Source: DATEOR01 sp046733475 (lineage in GTDB: Bacteria; Actinomycetota; Thermoleophilia; Gaiellales; Gaiellaceae). Taken from it: DNA of 24,300 bases. A model generated the notes under the pieces. That model did not search any database. It was given only the letters and a program-made list of their open reading frames with translations, and was not told where the DNA came from. The stretch covers positions 1 through 24,300 of the forward strand of contig JBKPPF010000066.1 of NCBI GenBank assembly GCA_046733475.1, written 5' to 3'. Made by a program: the position numbers and the translations under genes. Of this stretch, positions 14,961-21,853 are shown one piece after another (positions within the stretch are counted from its first letter, which is position 1; each line of letters begins with the position of its first letter).

Positions 14961-15422
14961 CTAGCAGGCCTTCTTCTTCGTCCAGCCCAGTGTCGCGACC
15001 GCGACGACGCCGCTTCGCACATGCCGGGTCCTAGTCAAGAAGTCGTAGCGACCCGGCTTCCAGGAGCCGTTAGCGCACGCCATGCCGGCGTCGGATGCCG
15101 AGATCGTGAATCCGAAGTTGGGACCCCCTTCGGCGCAGTTCACCACGGGACCCGTATCGCTCATTCCGATAGCTGAGCCGTTGTTGTCGGCCGTCCGTTG
15201 GATTTCGGCATGGACGCGCAGCCGCCGTGAGGTGGTGCATGAGAGGGAGTTGTTGAACCAACCGCCGCGCATGTCGACGGAGTGTCCCGAGACGAGGACG
15301 CTCGAAAGGACATGGAGGCTCCCCCTCCGCGCCTCGGCGAACGAGTTGACCTCGGCGCCGGCGGTCGCGCTGAGCGCGAGCGCGGCGACGAGGAGGGCGA
15401 CGACGAGCGAAGTGCGGCGCAT
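14961..15422 (-). CDS. Small secreted Cys-containing protein of unknown function
   Basis: The 153-aa product begins MRRTSLVVALLVAALALSAT with a predicted Sec cleavage after AGA (about 23). The mature part has four cysteines (62, 96, 116, 153), enough for two disulfides; the last is the C-terminal residue. The C-terminal half carries strands such as FGFTISASDAG and RYDFLTRTRHVRSGVVAVATL, suggesting a small beta-rich domain. I do not recognise the family. A Shine-Dalgarno GAGGAGG precedes the ATG. It appears monocistronic, 72 bp from the end of the upstream MBL-fold gene, and could be read through from the adh operon. Its stop abuts the tRNA fragment at 14934-14956. Confidence 0.75.
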   Translation of the reverse strand: MRRTSLVVALLVAALALSATAGAEVNSFAEARRGSLHVLSSVLVSGHSVDMRGGWFNNSLSCTTSRRLRVHAEIQRTADNNGSAIGMSDTGPVVNCAEGGPNFGFTISASDAGMACANGSWKPGRYDFLTRTRHVRSGVVAVATLGWTKKKAC

Positions 15423-15494
15423 GATTCCTCCTCGGATGGTGGCACCTGAGAGGGTAGAACGTGTCCCTTCGGTTTCATAGCCGCCTGGGCTAGG

Positions 15495-16199
15495 TCAGCG
15501 TCGCTCGACGCGCGAGCCGCCGACGATCGTCTCGACGCCCGAGTGGAGCCTCACGAGGGCTTTGTTGCCTCCGTCGTAGTCGGGCGCCCAGAGGAGGAGT
15601 GTCGCCTCTTCGTCGTTCACGCGGCACGGCTCGCTGACGAGTCCCTCGCCGTCGAGCCACGCGCGGATGAAGGGGTTCGAGCGCCGCTCGTCCCCGATGG
15701 TGGTCTCCTCCTTGTGGCCCGGGAAGACCTGCGTCTCGTTGTCGAGGCCGAGGAGCACGTCGAGGATCGAGTGCTTCAGCTTGACGAGGTCCCCGTCGGG
15801 AGCGGAGGTTCCGCCGACGGTACCGCGGAAGAGGACGTCCGCGGTGAAGCAGTGGCTCTCGTCGACGAGAAACGCGACGTGGTCCTCGCAGTGGCCGGGC
15901 GTGTAGAGGGCCCGAATTCGGAGACCTCCGCTCGAGACCTCGTCGCCGTCGGCGAGCTGTGACTGCCCGAGCAGCGGCACGCCGTGCCGTGCGGCGACCT
16001 CCTCGATCGCGACGACGTGATCCGCATGGCCGTGCGTGCAGAGGACGTGCGTGATCGTGATGCCGCCGCGCTCGACGCGTTCCTCCAGAGTGTCCGTCAG
16101 GCCGTTGCTGTCGATGAAGACGCCTTGCCCGCCCGGCCCCTCGGCGACAAGGTAGGCGTTGGAAAGCCATTCGGGGTGCTCGACGCGCTCGACGATCAT
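15495..16199 (-). CDS. MBL-fold metallo-hydrolase (glyoxalase II-like)
   Basis: The 234-aa protein carries the metallo-beta-lactamase-fold motif THGHADH (55-61), with further ligands at H103 (PGH), D121 (TADVLF) and H162 (FPGHKEET), so a two-metal site is complete. The glyoxalase II/thioester hydrolase branch fits best. About 35 C-terminal residues (ATLLLWAPDYDGGNKALVRL...) extend past the fold core. The ATG overlaps the stop of the alcohol dehydrogenase gene as ATGA (16196-16199), so the two are translationally coupled. In mycobacteria an MBL-fold gene likewise follows a thiol-dependent formaldehyde dehydrogenase (Rv2259-Rv2260). A role in hydrolysing the S-formyl- or S-acyl-thiol product is inferred. 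A single long open frame runs upstream through the dehydrogenase region but is not coding there. Confidence 0.85.
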   Translation of the reverse strand: MIVERVEHPEWLSNAYLVAEGPGGQGVFIDSNGLTDTLEERVERGGITITHVLCTHGHADHVVAIEEVAARHGVPLLGQSQLADGDEVSSGGLRIRALYTPGHCEDHVAFLVDESHCFTADVLFRGTVGGTSAPDGDLVKLKHSILDVLLGLDNETQVFPGHKEETTIGDERRSNPFIRAWLDGEGLVSEPCRVNDEEATLLLWAPDYDGGNKALVRLHSGVETIVGGSRVERR

Positions 16200-17302
16200 G
16201 CGAACTCGATCACGCTTCTGATGCCGTCCTGGGCCTCCATGAGCTCGAAGCCGCGGTTGACGTCGTCGAGCGTGATCCGGTGGGACACGAATGCGCCGAC
16301 GTCGATGTCGCCGGCCAACGCCCGCTCGACGTACTCCGGCACCTGATCGCGTCCCTTCACACCGCCGAACGACGAGCCCGCGACCCGCCGGCCGGTGATC
16401 AGAAAGCGGGGAACGACCTCGAGCACCTCGCCCTTTCCGGCAACGCCGGCCACGGTGCAGAGACCCCAACCCATGCGGGCAGATTCGACGGCCTGGCGCA
16501 TCACCTTGACGTTGCCCGTCGCCTCGAATGTGTAGTCGGCCCCGAAGCCGCCGGTCATCTCGAGAATCCGCTCGACGACGTCTGGGCCGCCGACCAGCGT
16601 GTCGGTGGCGCCCTGGGCTGTCGCGAGCTCGAGCCTTCCCGGCGAGAGGTCCACGCAGACGATGCGCTCGGCGCCCTGGAGCCGGCACCCTGCGACTGCG
16701 CCCAGCCCGACCATGCCTGCGCCGAAGACGACGCAGGACGCGCCGGCCTCCACCTTGGCGGTGTTCATCGCGGCGCCGAGGCCCGTCGAGAGGCCGCAGG
16801 CGAAGAGGCAGGCGTGTTCCGGCGGCGCCTCTGGATTGACCTTCGCAAGCGCGATCTCCGGCATCACGGTGTACTCCGCGAACGTCGACGTCCCCATGAA
16901 GTGGCGGATCGGCTCGCGGTCCCGGCCGAGCCGGGTGGTCCCGTCCGGGAGGAACCCCTTGCCCTGCATGTCGCGGATCGCAAGGCAGAGGTTCGTGCGG
17001 TCGCTGAGACAGTGGACGCACTCCCGGCACTGGGGCGAGAAGAGCGTCACGACCTGGTCGCCCGGCGCGACGGAGGTGACGTCCGGGCCGAGCGTCTCGA
17101 CGATCCCGGCGCCTTCGTGGCCGAGCACCGTCGGCGCGTAGCCGGAGGGATCAGCCCCGGAGGCGGTGTAGAGATCGGTGTGGCAGACCCCGCAGGCCGT
17201 CAGCCGGACGAGCACTTCTCCGGACTTCGGCTCGGCGAGATCGATCTCTTGGACCTCGAGTGGTTGACAGAACTCCTCAAGGACAGCAGCCCTGATCTTC
17301 AA
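16196..17302 (-). CDS. Class III zinc alcohol dehydrogenase (thiol-dependent formaldehyde dehydrogenase family)
   Basis: The 368-aa length and sequence fit class III alcohol dehydrogenase (S-(hydroxymethyl)glutathione dehydrogenase type). Catalytic zinc ligands are C40 (CGVCHTD), H62 (GHEGAG) and C169; structural zinc ligands are C92, C95, C98 and C106. The NAD motif GAGMVGLG (194-201) is followed by D218, which selects NAD over NADP. HFMGTSTFAEYTV is a class hallmark. The enzyme oxidises the adduct of formaldehyde with a low-molecular-weight thiol, or reduces S-nitrosothiols. In actinobacteria the thiol is often mycothiol, but this sequence looks more like the glutathione-type class than MscR, so the partner is uncertain. 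The start is TTG (17300-17302), giving MKIRAAV as in relatives; the best ribosome-binding site (GAAGG) is rather distant. It is the first gene of a pair with the MBL-fold hydrolase. Confidence 0.88.
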   Translation of the reverse strand: MKIRAAVLEEFCQPLEVQEIDLAEPKSGEVLVRLTACGVCHTDLYTASGADPSGYAPTVLGHEGAGIVETLGPDVTSVAPGDQVVTLFSPQCRECVHCLSDRTNLCLAIRDMQGKGFLPDGTTRLGRDREPIRHFMGTSTFAEYTVMPEIALAKVNPEAPPEHACLFACGLSTGLGAAMNTAKVEAGASCVVFGAGMVGLGAVAGCRLQGAERIVCVDLSPGRLELATAQGATDTLVGGPDVVERILEMTGGFGADYTFEATGNVKVMRQAVESARMGWGLCTVAGVAGKGEVLEVVPRFLITGRRVAGSSFGGVKGRDQVPEYVERALAGDIDVGAFVSHRITLDDVNRGFELMEAQDGIRSVIEFA

Positions 17303-17340
17303 CCTCTCAGGCCACCTTCGGTGTCCGCTCCGAATCCCTC

Positions 17341-17354
17341 ATCCGAGTTCGGAT
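17341..17354. promoter_or_regulatory. Palindrome upstream of the alcohol dehydrogenase gene
   Basis: ATCCGA-GT-TCGGAT is a perfect inverted repeat with a 2-bp centre, 39 bp upstream of the TTG start and 40 bp from the lacI-type stop. Position and size suit an operator for the adh-MBL pair, but no regulator can be named. Confidence 0.4.
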
Positions 17355-17394
17355 CTTACGCAGGTCTGGAAATACGATTAGACCGCACACGCTC

Positions 17395-18486
17395 CTAGGT
17401 CGAAGCGCGTATGACGAGTTGGGTCGCACAGACGGCCGACTCGTCTTCCTCCCCGAGTCCCTCGATGCGCCGAAGCAGTAGCTCGGCCAGGGCTTTCGTC
17501 ATCTCCTCGAGCGGCTGTCTGACGGTCGTGAGCGGAGGATCGGTGAAAGCTGCGTCTGCGATGTCGTCGAAGCCGATCACCGCGACGTCCTCGGGGACGC
17601 CGCGTCCCAGAGAGCGCAGCGCTTCGAGGGCGCCCATCGCCATGGGGTCATTCGCGACAAAGACGGCGTCCAGGTCCGGTGCCCGCGCGGTCAGTTCCCG
17701 CATGGCTCGCGCGCCGGACTCCTTACCGAAGTCGCCGTTGACCACGAGCCGCTGCCGGACCCGGCCTCCCGCCTCGCGCACCGCATCCCGGTAGCCCTCG
17801 AAGCGGTCGACCCCGACGGTCATGTCAAGAGGCCCCGTGATCGTTGCGACGTTCTTCCTTCCGTCGGCCAGCAGGTACGCCGTCGCGGCTCGGGCGCCGC
17901 CGCGGTTATCGGCATCCACCCATGGGAGCCGCTCGTCCCTCCTCGGCCTGCCGACGAGCACCGTCGGAACTCCGAGGCGAGGAAGGCTCTTCGGAAGCGG
18001 GTCGTCGCCGTGGAGCGACATGAGAATGACGCCGTCGACGTGCCCCTGCCGCACGTAGCGCTCGACCTTCGCGTGTTCCCGGTCGTCGCGCGCCATGAGG
18101 AGGAGGAGCTGGAGCTCCGTTTGTGCGAGCGCGGTCGAGACGCCCCGAACGATGCTCGGGAAGAACGGGTCGGAGAACACTCGCGTCTCCGACTCGGAGA
18201 CCACGAGGGCGATCGTGTCGGTTCGGCGCGTCACCAGGGTCCGTGCCGCTCGGTTGGGTGTGTAACGGAGCTGCTCGATTGCGTCCAGGACTGCCTCGCG
18301 AGTGGCCGGCCGCACGTTGGGCGACCCGTTCACGACTCGCGACACTGTCGCGGTCGAGACGGTTGCGAGCCGCGCGACTTCGGCGATCGTGGGGAGCGAC
18401 CGGCCGCCGTCCGAATGTCGTGTCGCCTTCGTGATCTCGGCCTCCTTTACACGTTGCTGCTTGCAGTGTAATGTAAGCGCTTCCAA
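17395..18486 (-). CDS. LacI-family transcriptional repressor of the sugar operon (CebR-like)
   Basis: The protein has an N-terminal LacI helix-turn-helix and hinge (TIAEVARLATVSTATVSRVV, then NGSPNVR...RYTPNRAARTL). A periplasmic-binding-protein-like effector domain follows, with VDGVILMS, VDADNRGGARAA, VFVANDPMAMGALEAL and GFDDIADAAF. It is divergent from a sugar ABC operon and should repress it, and probably itself, through the tandem operator between them, with the sugar as inducer. The frame opens at a TTG (18484-18486) inside that operator and without a Shine-Dalgarno. A perfect AAAGGAGG (18441-18448) instead sits 5 nt before an ATC codon (18433-18435) whose use would give a normal LacI N-terminus, MTKATRHSDGGRSLPTIAEV. 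No ATG, GTG or TTG lies between. The true start is therefore unresolved. Confidence 0.88.
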   Translation of the reverse strand: MEALTLHCKQQRVKEAEITKATRHSDGGRSLPTIAEVARLATVSTATVSRVVNGSPNVRPATREAVLDAIEQLRYTPNRAARTLVTRRTDTIALVVSESETRVFSDPFFPSIVRGVSTALAQTELQLLLLMARDDREHAKVERYVRQGHVDGVILMSLHGDDPLPKSLPRLGVPTVLVGRPRRDERLPWVDADNRGGARAATAYLLADGRKNVATITGPLDMTVGVDRFEGYRDAVREAGGRVRQRLVVNGDFGKESGARAMRELTARAPDLDAVFVANDPMAMGALEALRSLGRGVPEDVAVIGFDDIADAAFTDPPLTTVRQPLEEMTKALAELLLRRIEGLGEEDESAVCATQLVIRAST

Positions 18487-18500
18487 TGAAAGCGCTTACA
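18472..18500. promoter_or_regulatory. Tandem LacI-type operators
   Basis: TGTAAGCGCTTCCA (18472-18485) and TGAAAGCGCTTACA (18487-18500) are two near-palindromic 14-mers of the LacI/CcpA type (central CG, AAGCGCTT core), with centres 15 bp apart. Together they form a larger perfect inverted repeat, TGTAAGCGCTT...AAGCGCTTACA. They lie between the divergent repressor and binding-protein genes, 65 bp before the latter's ATG. Confidence 0.85.
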
Positions 18501-18565
18501 TCGGATAGGGCGCTTCGAGCGGCGGAGCCGAGAGGCTCCCGAGCGGATTCCTCGAGGAGGTTCAC

Positions 18566-19900
18566 ATGCTGAAGCCATGCAAGGCGTCATTCCCGTGGGC
18601 GCGTCTCATGCCCCTGCTCGTGGTGGTAGCCAGCCTGGTGCTGGGGGCTCTCGGGTGCGGAGGCGAGGACGCGGCCTCCGGCGGGTCGGAGACTGCGGCA
18701 GCGAGCAACGAGAAGGTGACGCTCACCGTCGGTCTCTTCGGCACGTTCGGTTACAAGGAGGCGGGTCTCTACGACGAGTACATGACGCTCCACCCGAACG
18801 TCACGATCAAGGAAACGAGCATCGAGTTCGAGCAGGACTACTACCAAGCCCTGCAGACCCACCTCGCGGCCGGCGCCGGACTTTCCGACGTCCAGGGAAT
18901 CGAGGTGGCCCGCATCGCCGAGGTGACTCAGACCCAGGCGGATAAGTTCGCCGACCTCCGCGATCTCGGCGCCGACGACCTCGAGAGCACGTTCTTCCCG
19001 TGGAAGTGGGAAGCGGCCACGAGCCCGGATGGCGCGGTTGTCGGTCTCGGCACGGACACGGGCCCGCTTGCCATCTGCTACCGGACGGATCTCTTCAAGC
19101 AAGCCGGTCTGCCGACGGATCGCGAAGAGCTCGCCTCCATGTGGCAGACGTGGCCCGACTTCATCGAGGTCGGCAAGCAGTACGCGGCCAAGGCGCCGGA
19201 CAACTCTGCCTTCATGGACAGCGCCTCGGGCTACTACAACGCCATCATCGGCCAGTCCGAGTCCCAGTACTACGACGAGGACGGCAACCCGATCTACGAC
19301 TCGAATCCAGCCGTCAAGGACGCGTGGGACCTGGCCGTCCAGGCAATTCAGGCGGGGCTCACTGCAAAGCTAAAGCAGTTCGACCAGCCGTGGAACCAGG
19401 CGTTCGCGAACGGCCGCTTTGCAACGATCGCCTGCCCCGCTTGGATGATCGGCTACATCAAGGGCCAGGCCGGCGATGCGAGCTCGGGTAAGTGGGACGT
19501 TGCTTCCATTCCCGGGGGCGGAGGCAACTGGGGTGGCTCCTACCTCTCCATCCCCTCCGCGAGCGAGCACCAGCAGGAGGCGTACGAGCTGATCAAATGG
19601 CTGACTGCGCCCGAGCAGCAGGTGAAGATGTGGACGCAGGCCCAGCACTTCCCGTCGAGCTCGACCGCGGCCGAGGACGACGCCGTGGCGGCGGCGACCG
19701 ACGAGTACTTCTCGAACGCGCCGGTCGGCGAGCTCTTCAAGGAGTCGGCCGACAACCTCACCGTCGCGGTCCTCGGGCCGAAGGACGGCGTGATCAAAGA
19801 CACGATCTCGAACGGCCTCTTGCGAGTCGAGCAGCAGGGCGAGGATCCTGATACTGCCTGGCAGAAGACGATGGACGACATCGAAAGCGCCATCGGATGA
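18566..19900 (+). CDS. ABC sugar transporter solute-binding lipoprotein (CebE-like)
   Basis: The 444-aa product has a lipoprotein signal peptide ending ALGC (C31), so it is probably anchored to the outer face of the membrane. The mature part has the family 1 (MalE/CebE) extracellular sugar-binding pattern: LTVGLFGTFGYKEAGLYDEY, YYQALQTHLAAGAGLSDVQG, VVGLGTDTGPLAICYRTDLF and the C-terminal EAYELIKWLTAPEQQ. Neighbouring permeases and a beta-glucosidase point to cellobiose, cello-oligosaccharide or another beta-glucoside as ligand; this is inferred from context. A Shine-Dalgarno GAGGAGG lies 5-6 nt before the ATG. The leader contains a 6-bp hairpin with a GNRA loop (GGAGCC-GAGA-GGCTCC, 18524-18539) and is preceded by the tandem operator. 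It is the first gene of the operon and is followed by a strong stem-loop. Confidence 0.9.
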   Translation: MLKPCKASFPWARLMPLLVVVASLVLGALGCGGEDAASGGSETAAASNEKVTLTVGLFGTFGYKEAGLYDEYMTLHPNVTIKETSIEFEQDYYQALQTHLAAGAGLSDVQGIEVARIAEVTQTQADKFADLRDLGADDLESTFFPWKWEAATSPDGAVVGLGTDTGPLAICYRTDLFKQAGLPTDREELASMWQTWPDFIEVGKQYAAKAPDNSAFMDSASGYYNAIIGQSESQYYDEDGNPIYDSNPAVKDAWDLAVQAIQAGLTAKLKQFDQPWNQAFANGRFATIACPAWMIGYIKGQAGDASSGKWDVASIPGGGGNWGGSYLSIPSASEHQQEAYELIKWLTAPEQQVKMWTQAQHFPSSSTAAEDDAVAAATDEYFSNAPVGELFKESADNLTVAVLGPKDGVIKDTISNGLLRVEQQGEDPDTAWQKTMDDIESAIG

Positions 19901-19928
19901 TCCACCGCGGGCGGCACTGACCTCCTCA

Positions 19929-19964
19929 CCGGCGGCTCCCGGCTGTATGGTCGGGAGCCGCCGG
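19929..19964 (+). terminator. Intercistronic stem-loop between binding protein and permeases
   Basis: Perfect 13-bp arms (CCGGCGGCTCCCG at 19929-19941, reverse complement at 19952-19964) enclose a 10-nt loop. No U-tract follows. The position, 28 bp after the binding-protein stop and 21 bp before the permease start, fits a partial terminator or RNA-stabilising hairpin that keeps binding-protein mRNA in excess. Confidence 0.65.
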
Positions 19965-19985
19965 ACGCCCCCGTAGGAACCGATC

Positions 19986-20993
19986 GTGGCGAAGACCAGC
20001 ACCGACACCGAGCTCGGCGGAGCACTCGCCCTTCGCACGGAGCCGGTAGCCCCGCGCTCTTGGCGCATGCGGCGGGCGAAGCTCGACCAGCGTCTGTCGC
20101 CCTACGCGTTCGTCTCCCCGTTCTTCCTCCTTTTCATCGCCTTCGGGCTCTTCCCACTCGTCTACACCGCCTGGGTGTCTCTGCACAGCGTGACGCTTCA
20201 GAACACGGACGAGATGAGGTGGGTGGGGCTCGACAACTACACGCGCCTCCTGCACGACGACCGTTTCTGGAACGCCGTCGTGAACACGTTCACGATCGGC
20301 GTCATCTCCACCGTCCCGCAGCTCCTCATGGCGCTCGGGCTGGCTCACCTGCTCGACTCCAAGCTGCGCGGATCGACGTTTTGGCGCGTTTCGCTCCTCA
20401 TGCCGTATGCGACCTCCGTGGCCGCCGCGACGATCGTCTTCGCGATGCTTTTCGGCCGCGACTTCGGCCTCGTCAACTGGTTCCTCGGCTTCTTCGGCAT
20501 CGAGCACATCGACTGGGAGAGTGGGAACTGGACGTCGCAGATCGCGATCTCCGCCATCGTCACTTGGCGCTGGACCGGTTACAACGCGCTCATCTACCTC
20601 GCCGCGATGCAGGCCGTGCCGAAGGATCTGTACGAGGCGGCTGAGGTGGATGGCGCTACACGTTGGCACCAGCTCCGGCACGTGACCATTCCCGGGATCT
20701 GGCCGACCATCGTCTTCACGATCGTCATCTCCACCATCGGGGCCACGCAGCTCTTTGGAGAGCCCCTTCTGTTCGGTGGGGCCGGCGGCCACTCAGGGGG
20801 CGCCGATCACCAGTACCAGACGCTCGGACTCCTCCTCTACGAACAGGGCTGGTTCAACTTCCAGCTCGGCCGCGCCGCGGCGACGGCCTGGACGATGTTC
20901 CTCATCATCATCGTGGCCGTCGGGGTCAATGCGCTTCTCGCCTCGCGCGGCCGGAGTGCGTTCACGTTGGGGCGGAAGGCGCGAGAGGCGTGA
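19986..20993 (+). CDS. ABC sugar transporter permease (MalF/CebF-like)
   Basis: The 335-aa inner-membrane protein has about six hydrophobic segments, the first at about 41-65 (AFVSPFFLLFIAFGLFPLVY). The EAA loop at 217-236 (EAAEVDGATRWHQLRHVTIP) is the contact site for the ATPase in binding-protein-dependent sugar importers. It forms the translocation pore with the next gene product. The start is GTG (19986) with a modest AGGAA ribosome-binding site; the first 35 residues are cytoplasmic and basic. Its stop overlaps the next gene's GTG by 4 bp. No ATPase is encoded in the operon, so a shared MsiK-type ATPase elsewhere is expected by analogy with Streptomyces. Confidence 0.9.
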   Translation: MAKTSTDTELGGALALRTEPVAPRSWRMRRAKLDQRLSPYAFVSPFFLLFIAFGLFPLVYTAWVSLHSVTLQNTDEMRWVGLDNYTRLLHDDRFWNAVVNTFTIGVISTVPQLLMALGLAHLLDSKLRGSTFWRVSLLMPYATSVAAATIVFAMLFGRDFGLVNWFLGFFGIEHIDWESGNWTSQIAISAIVTWRWTGYNALIYLAAMQAVPKDLYEAAEVDGATRWHQLRHVTIPGIWPTIVFTIVISTIGATQLFGEPLLFGGAGGHSGGADHQYQTLGLLLYEQGWFNFQLGRAAATAWTMFLIIIVAVGVNALLASRGRSAFTLGRKAREA

Positions 20994-21853
20994 TCGCCGT
21001 CCCGAGAACGCGCCGGTTCTTCGGCAAGTCTGTCGGCGAGCGCCGCGGTGGCCCGCTCACGTACGCGGTCCTGGCACTGGTGACGGTCCTCGCGATCCTC
21101 CCGCTCTATTGGACCGTCGTCGCCGCGTCGCGCACGAACGCGGACATCTCGAAGACGCCGCCGCCGCTGACGCCCGGCGGGAATCTCTTCTCGAATATCC
21201 GCGAGGCGCTCCACCAGGTCGACATGTTCAAGGCGCTCCTGAACTCCCTCGTCGTCTCAGGGGCGATCGCGCTCGGCACCGTCTTCTTCTGCACGCTCGC
21301 GGGGTTCGCGTTCGCCAAGCTCCGCTTCCGCGGCAGCACGGCCCTGCTCGTGATCGTGCTCGCGACGATGATGGTGCCGGCGCAGCTGGGCGTCGTCCCC
21401 CTCTTCATCCTCGTCGCCAAGGTGGGCTGGGTGAACCACCTCCAGGCCGTGATCCTGCCGACGCTCGTCAGCGCCTTCGGTGTTGTGTTCATGCGCCAAT
21501 ACCTGATCCGGGCGCTTCCGACCGAGATCATCGAGGCGGCAGTGGTCGACGGCGCGTCCACCTTCCGGATCTTCCGCTCCATCGTGCTGCCGGCGGCGCG
21601 CCCGGCGATGGCCGTCCTCGGCATGCTGACGTTCCTGACGGCATGGAACGACTTTTTCTGGCCGATCATCGCGCTCTCGAGCCAGAACCCGACCGTGCAG
21701 GTCGCACTCAACAGCCTGGGGCAGGGGTACGTGCCCGACCGCTCCATCATTCTCGCCGGAACGCTCATCGGTACGGTGCCCGTCCTCATCGTGTTCGCGC
21801 TGCTCGGCAAGCAGATCGTCGGCGGCATTCTCGAGGGCGCGGTCAAGGGATGA
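20990..21853 (+). CDS. ABC sugar transporter permease (MalG/CebG-like)
   Basis: Translation from the GTG overlapping the previous stop (GTGA) gives a 287-aa inner-membrane protein, the usual size for MalG-type permeases. The first membrane segment is at about 22-45 (LTYAVLALVTVLAILPLYWT). The EAA loop is at 182-201 (EAAVVDGASTFRIFRSIVLP), and AWNDFFWPIIAL near 218 is typical of the family. It partners with the preceding permease. The frame is open far upstream of 20990, but that part lies inside the preceding gene. Its stop overlaps the next ATG (ATGA), continuing the coupled arrangement. Confidence 0.9.
   Translation: MIAVPRTRRFFGKSVGERRGGPLTYAVLALVTVLAILPLYWTVVAASRTNADISKTPPPLTPGGNLFSNIREALHQVDMFKALLNSLVVSGAIALGTVFFCTLAGFAFAKLRFRGSTALLVIVLATMMVPAQLGVVPLFILVAKVGWVNHLQAVILPTLVSAFGVVFMRQYLIRALPTEIIEAAVVDGASTFRIFRSIVLPAARPAMAVLGMLTFLTAWNDFFWPIIALSSQNPTVQVALNSLGQGYVPDRSIILAGTLIGTVPVLIVFALLGKQIVGGILEGAVKG

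Noticed and set aside
16280..17398. 372-codon open frame on the plus strand opposite the alcohol dehydrogenase
   Set aside because: It is the antisense of a fully motif-supported enzyme, with low-complexity His/Arg/Ala composition and no ribosome-binding site of note.
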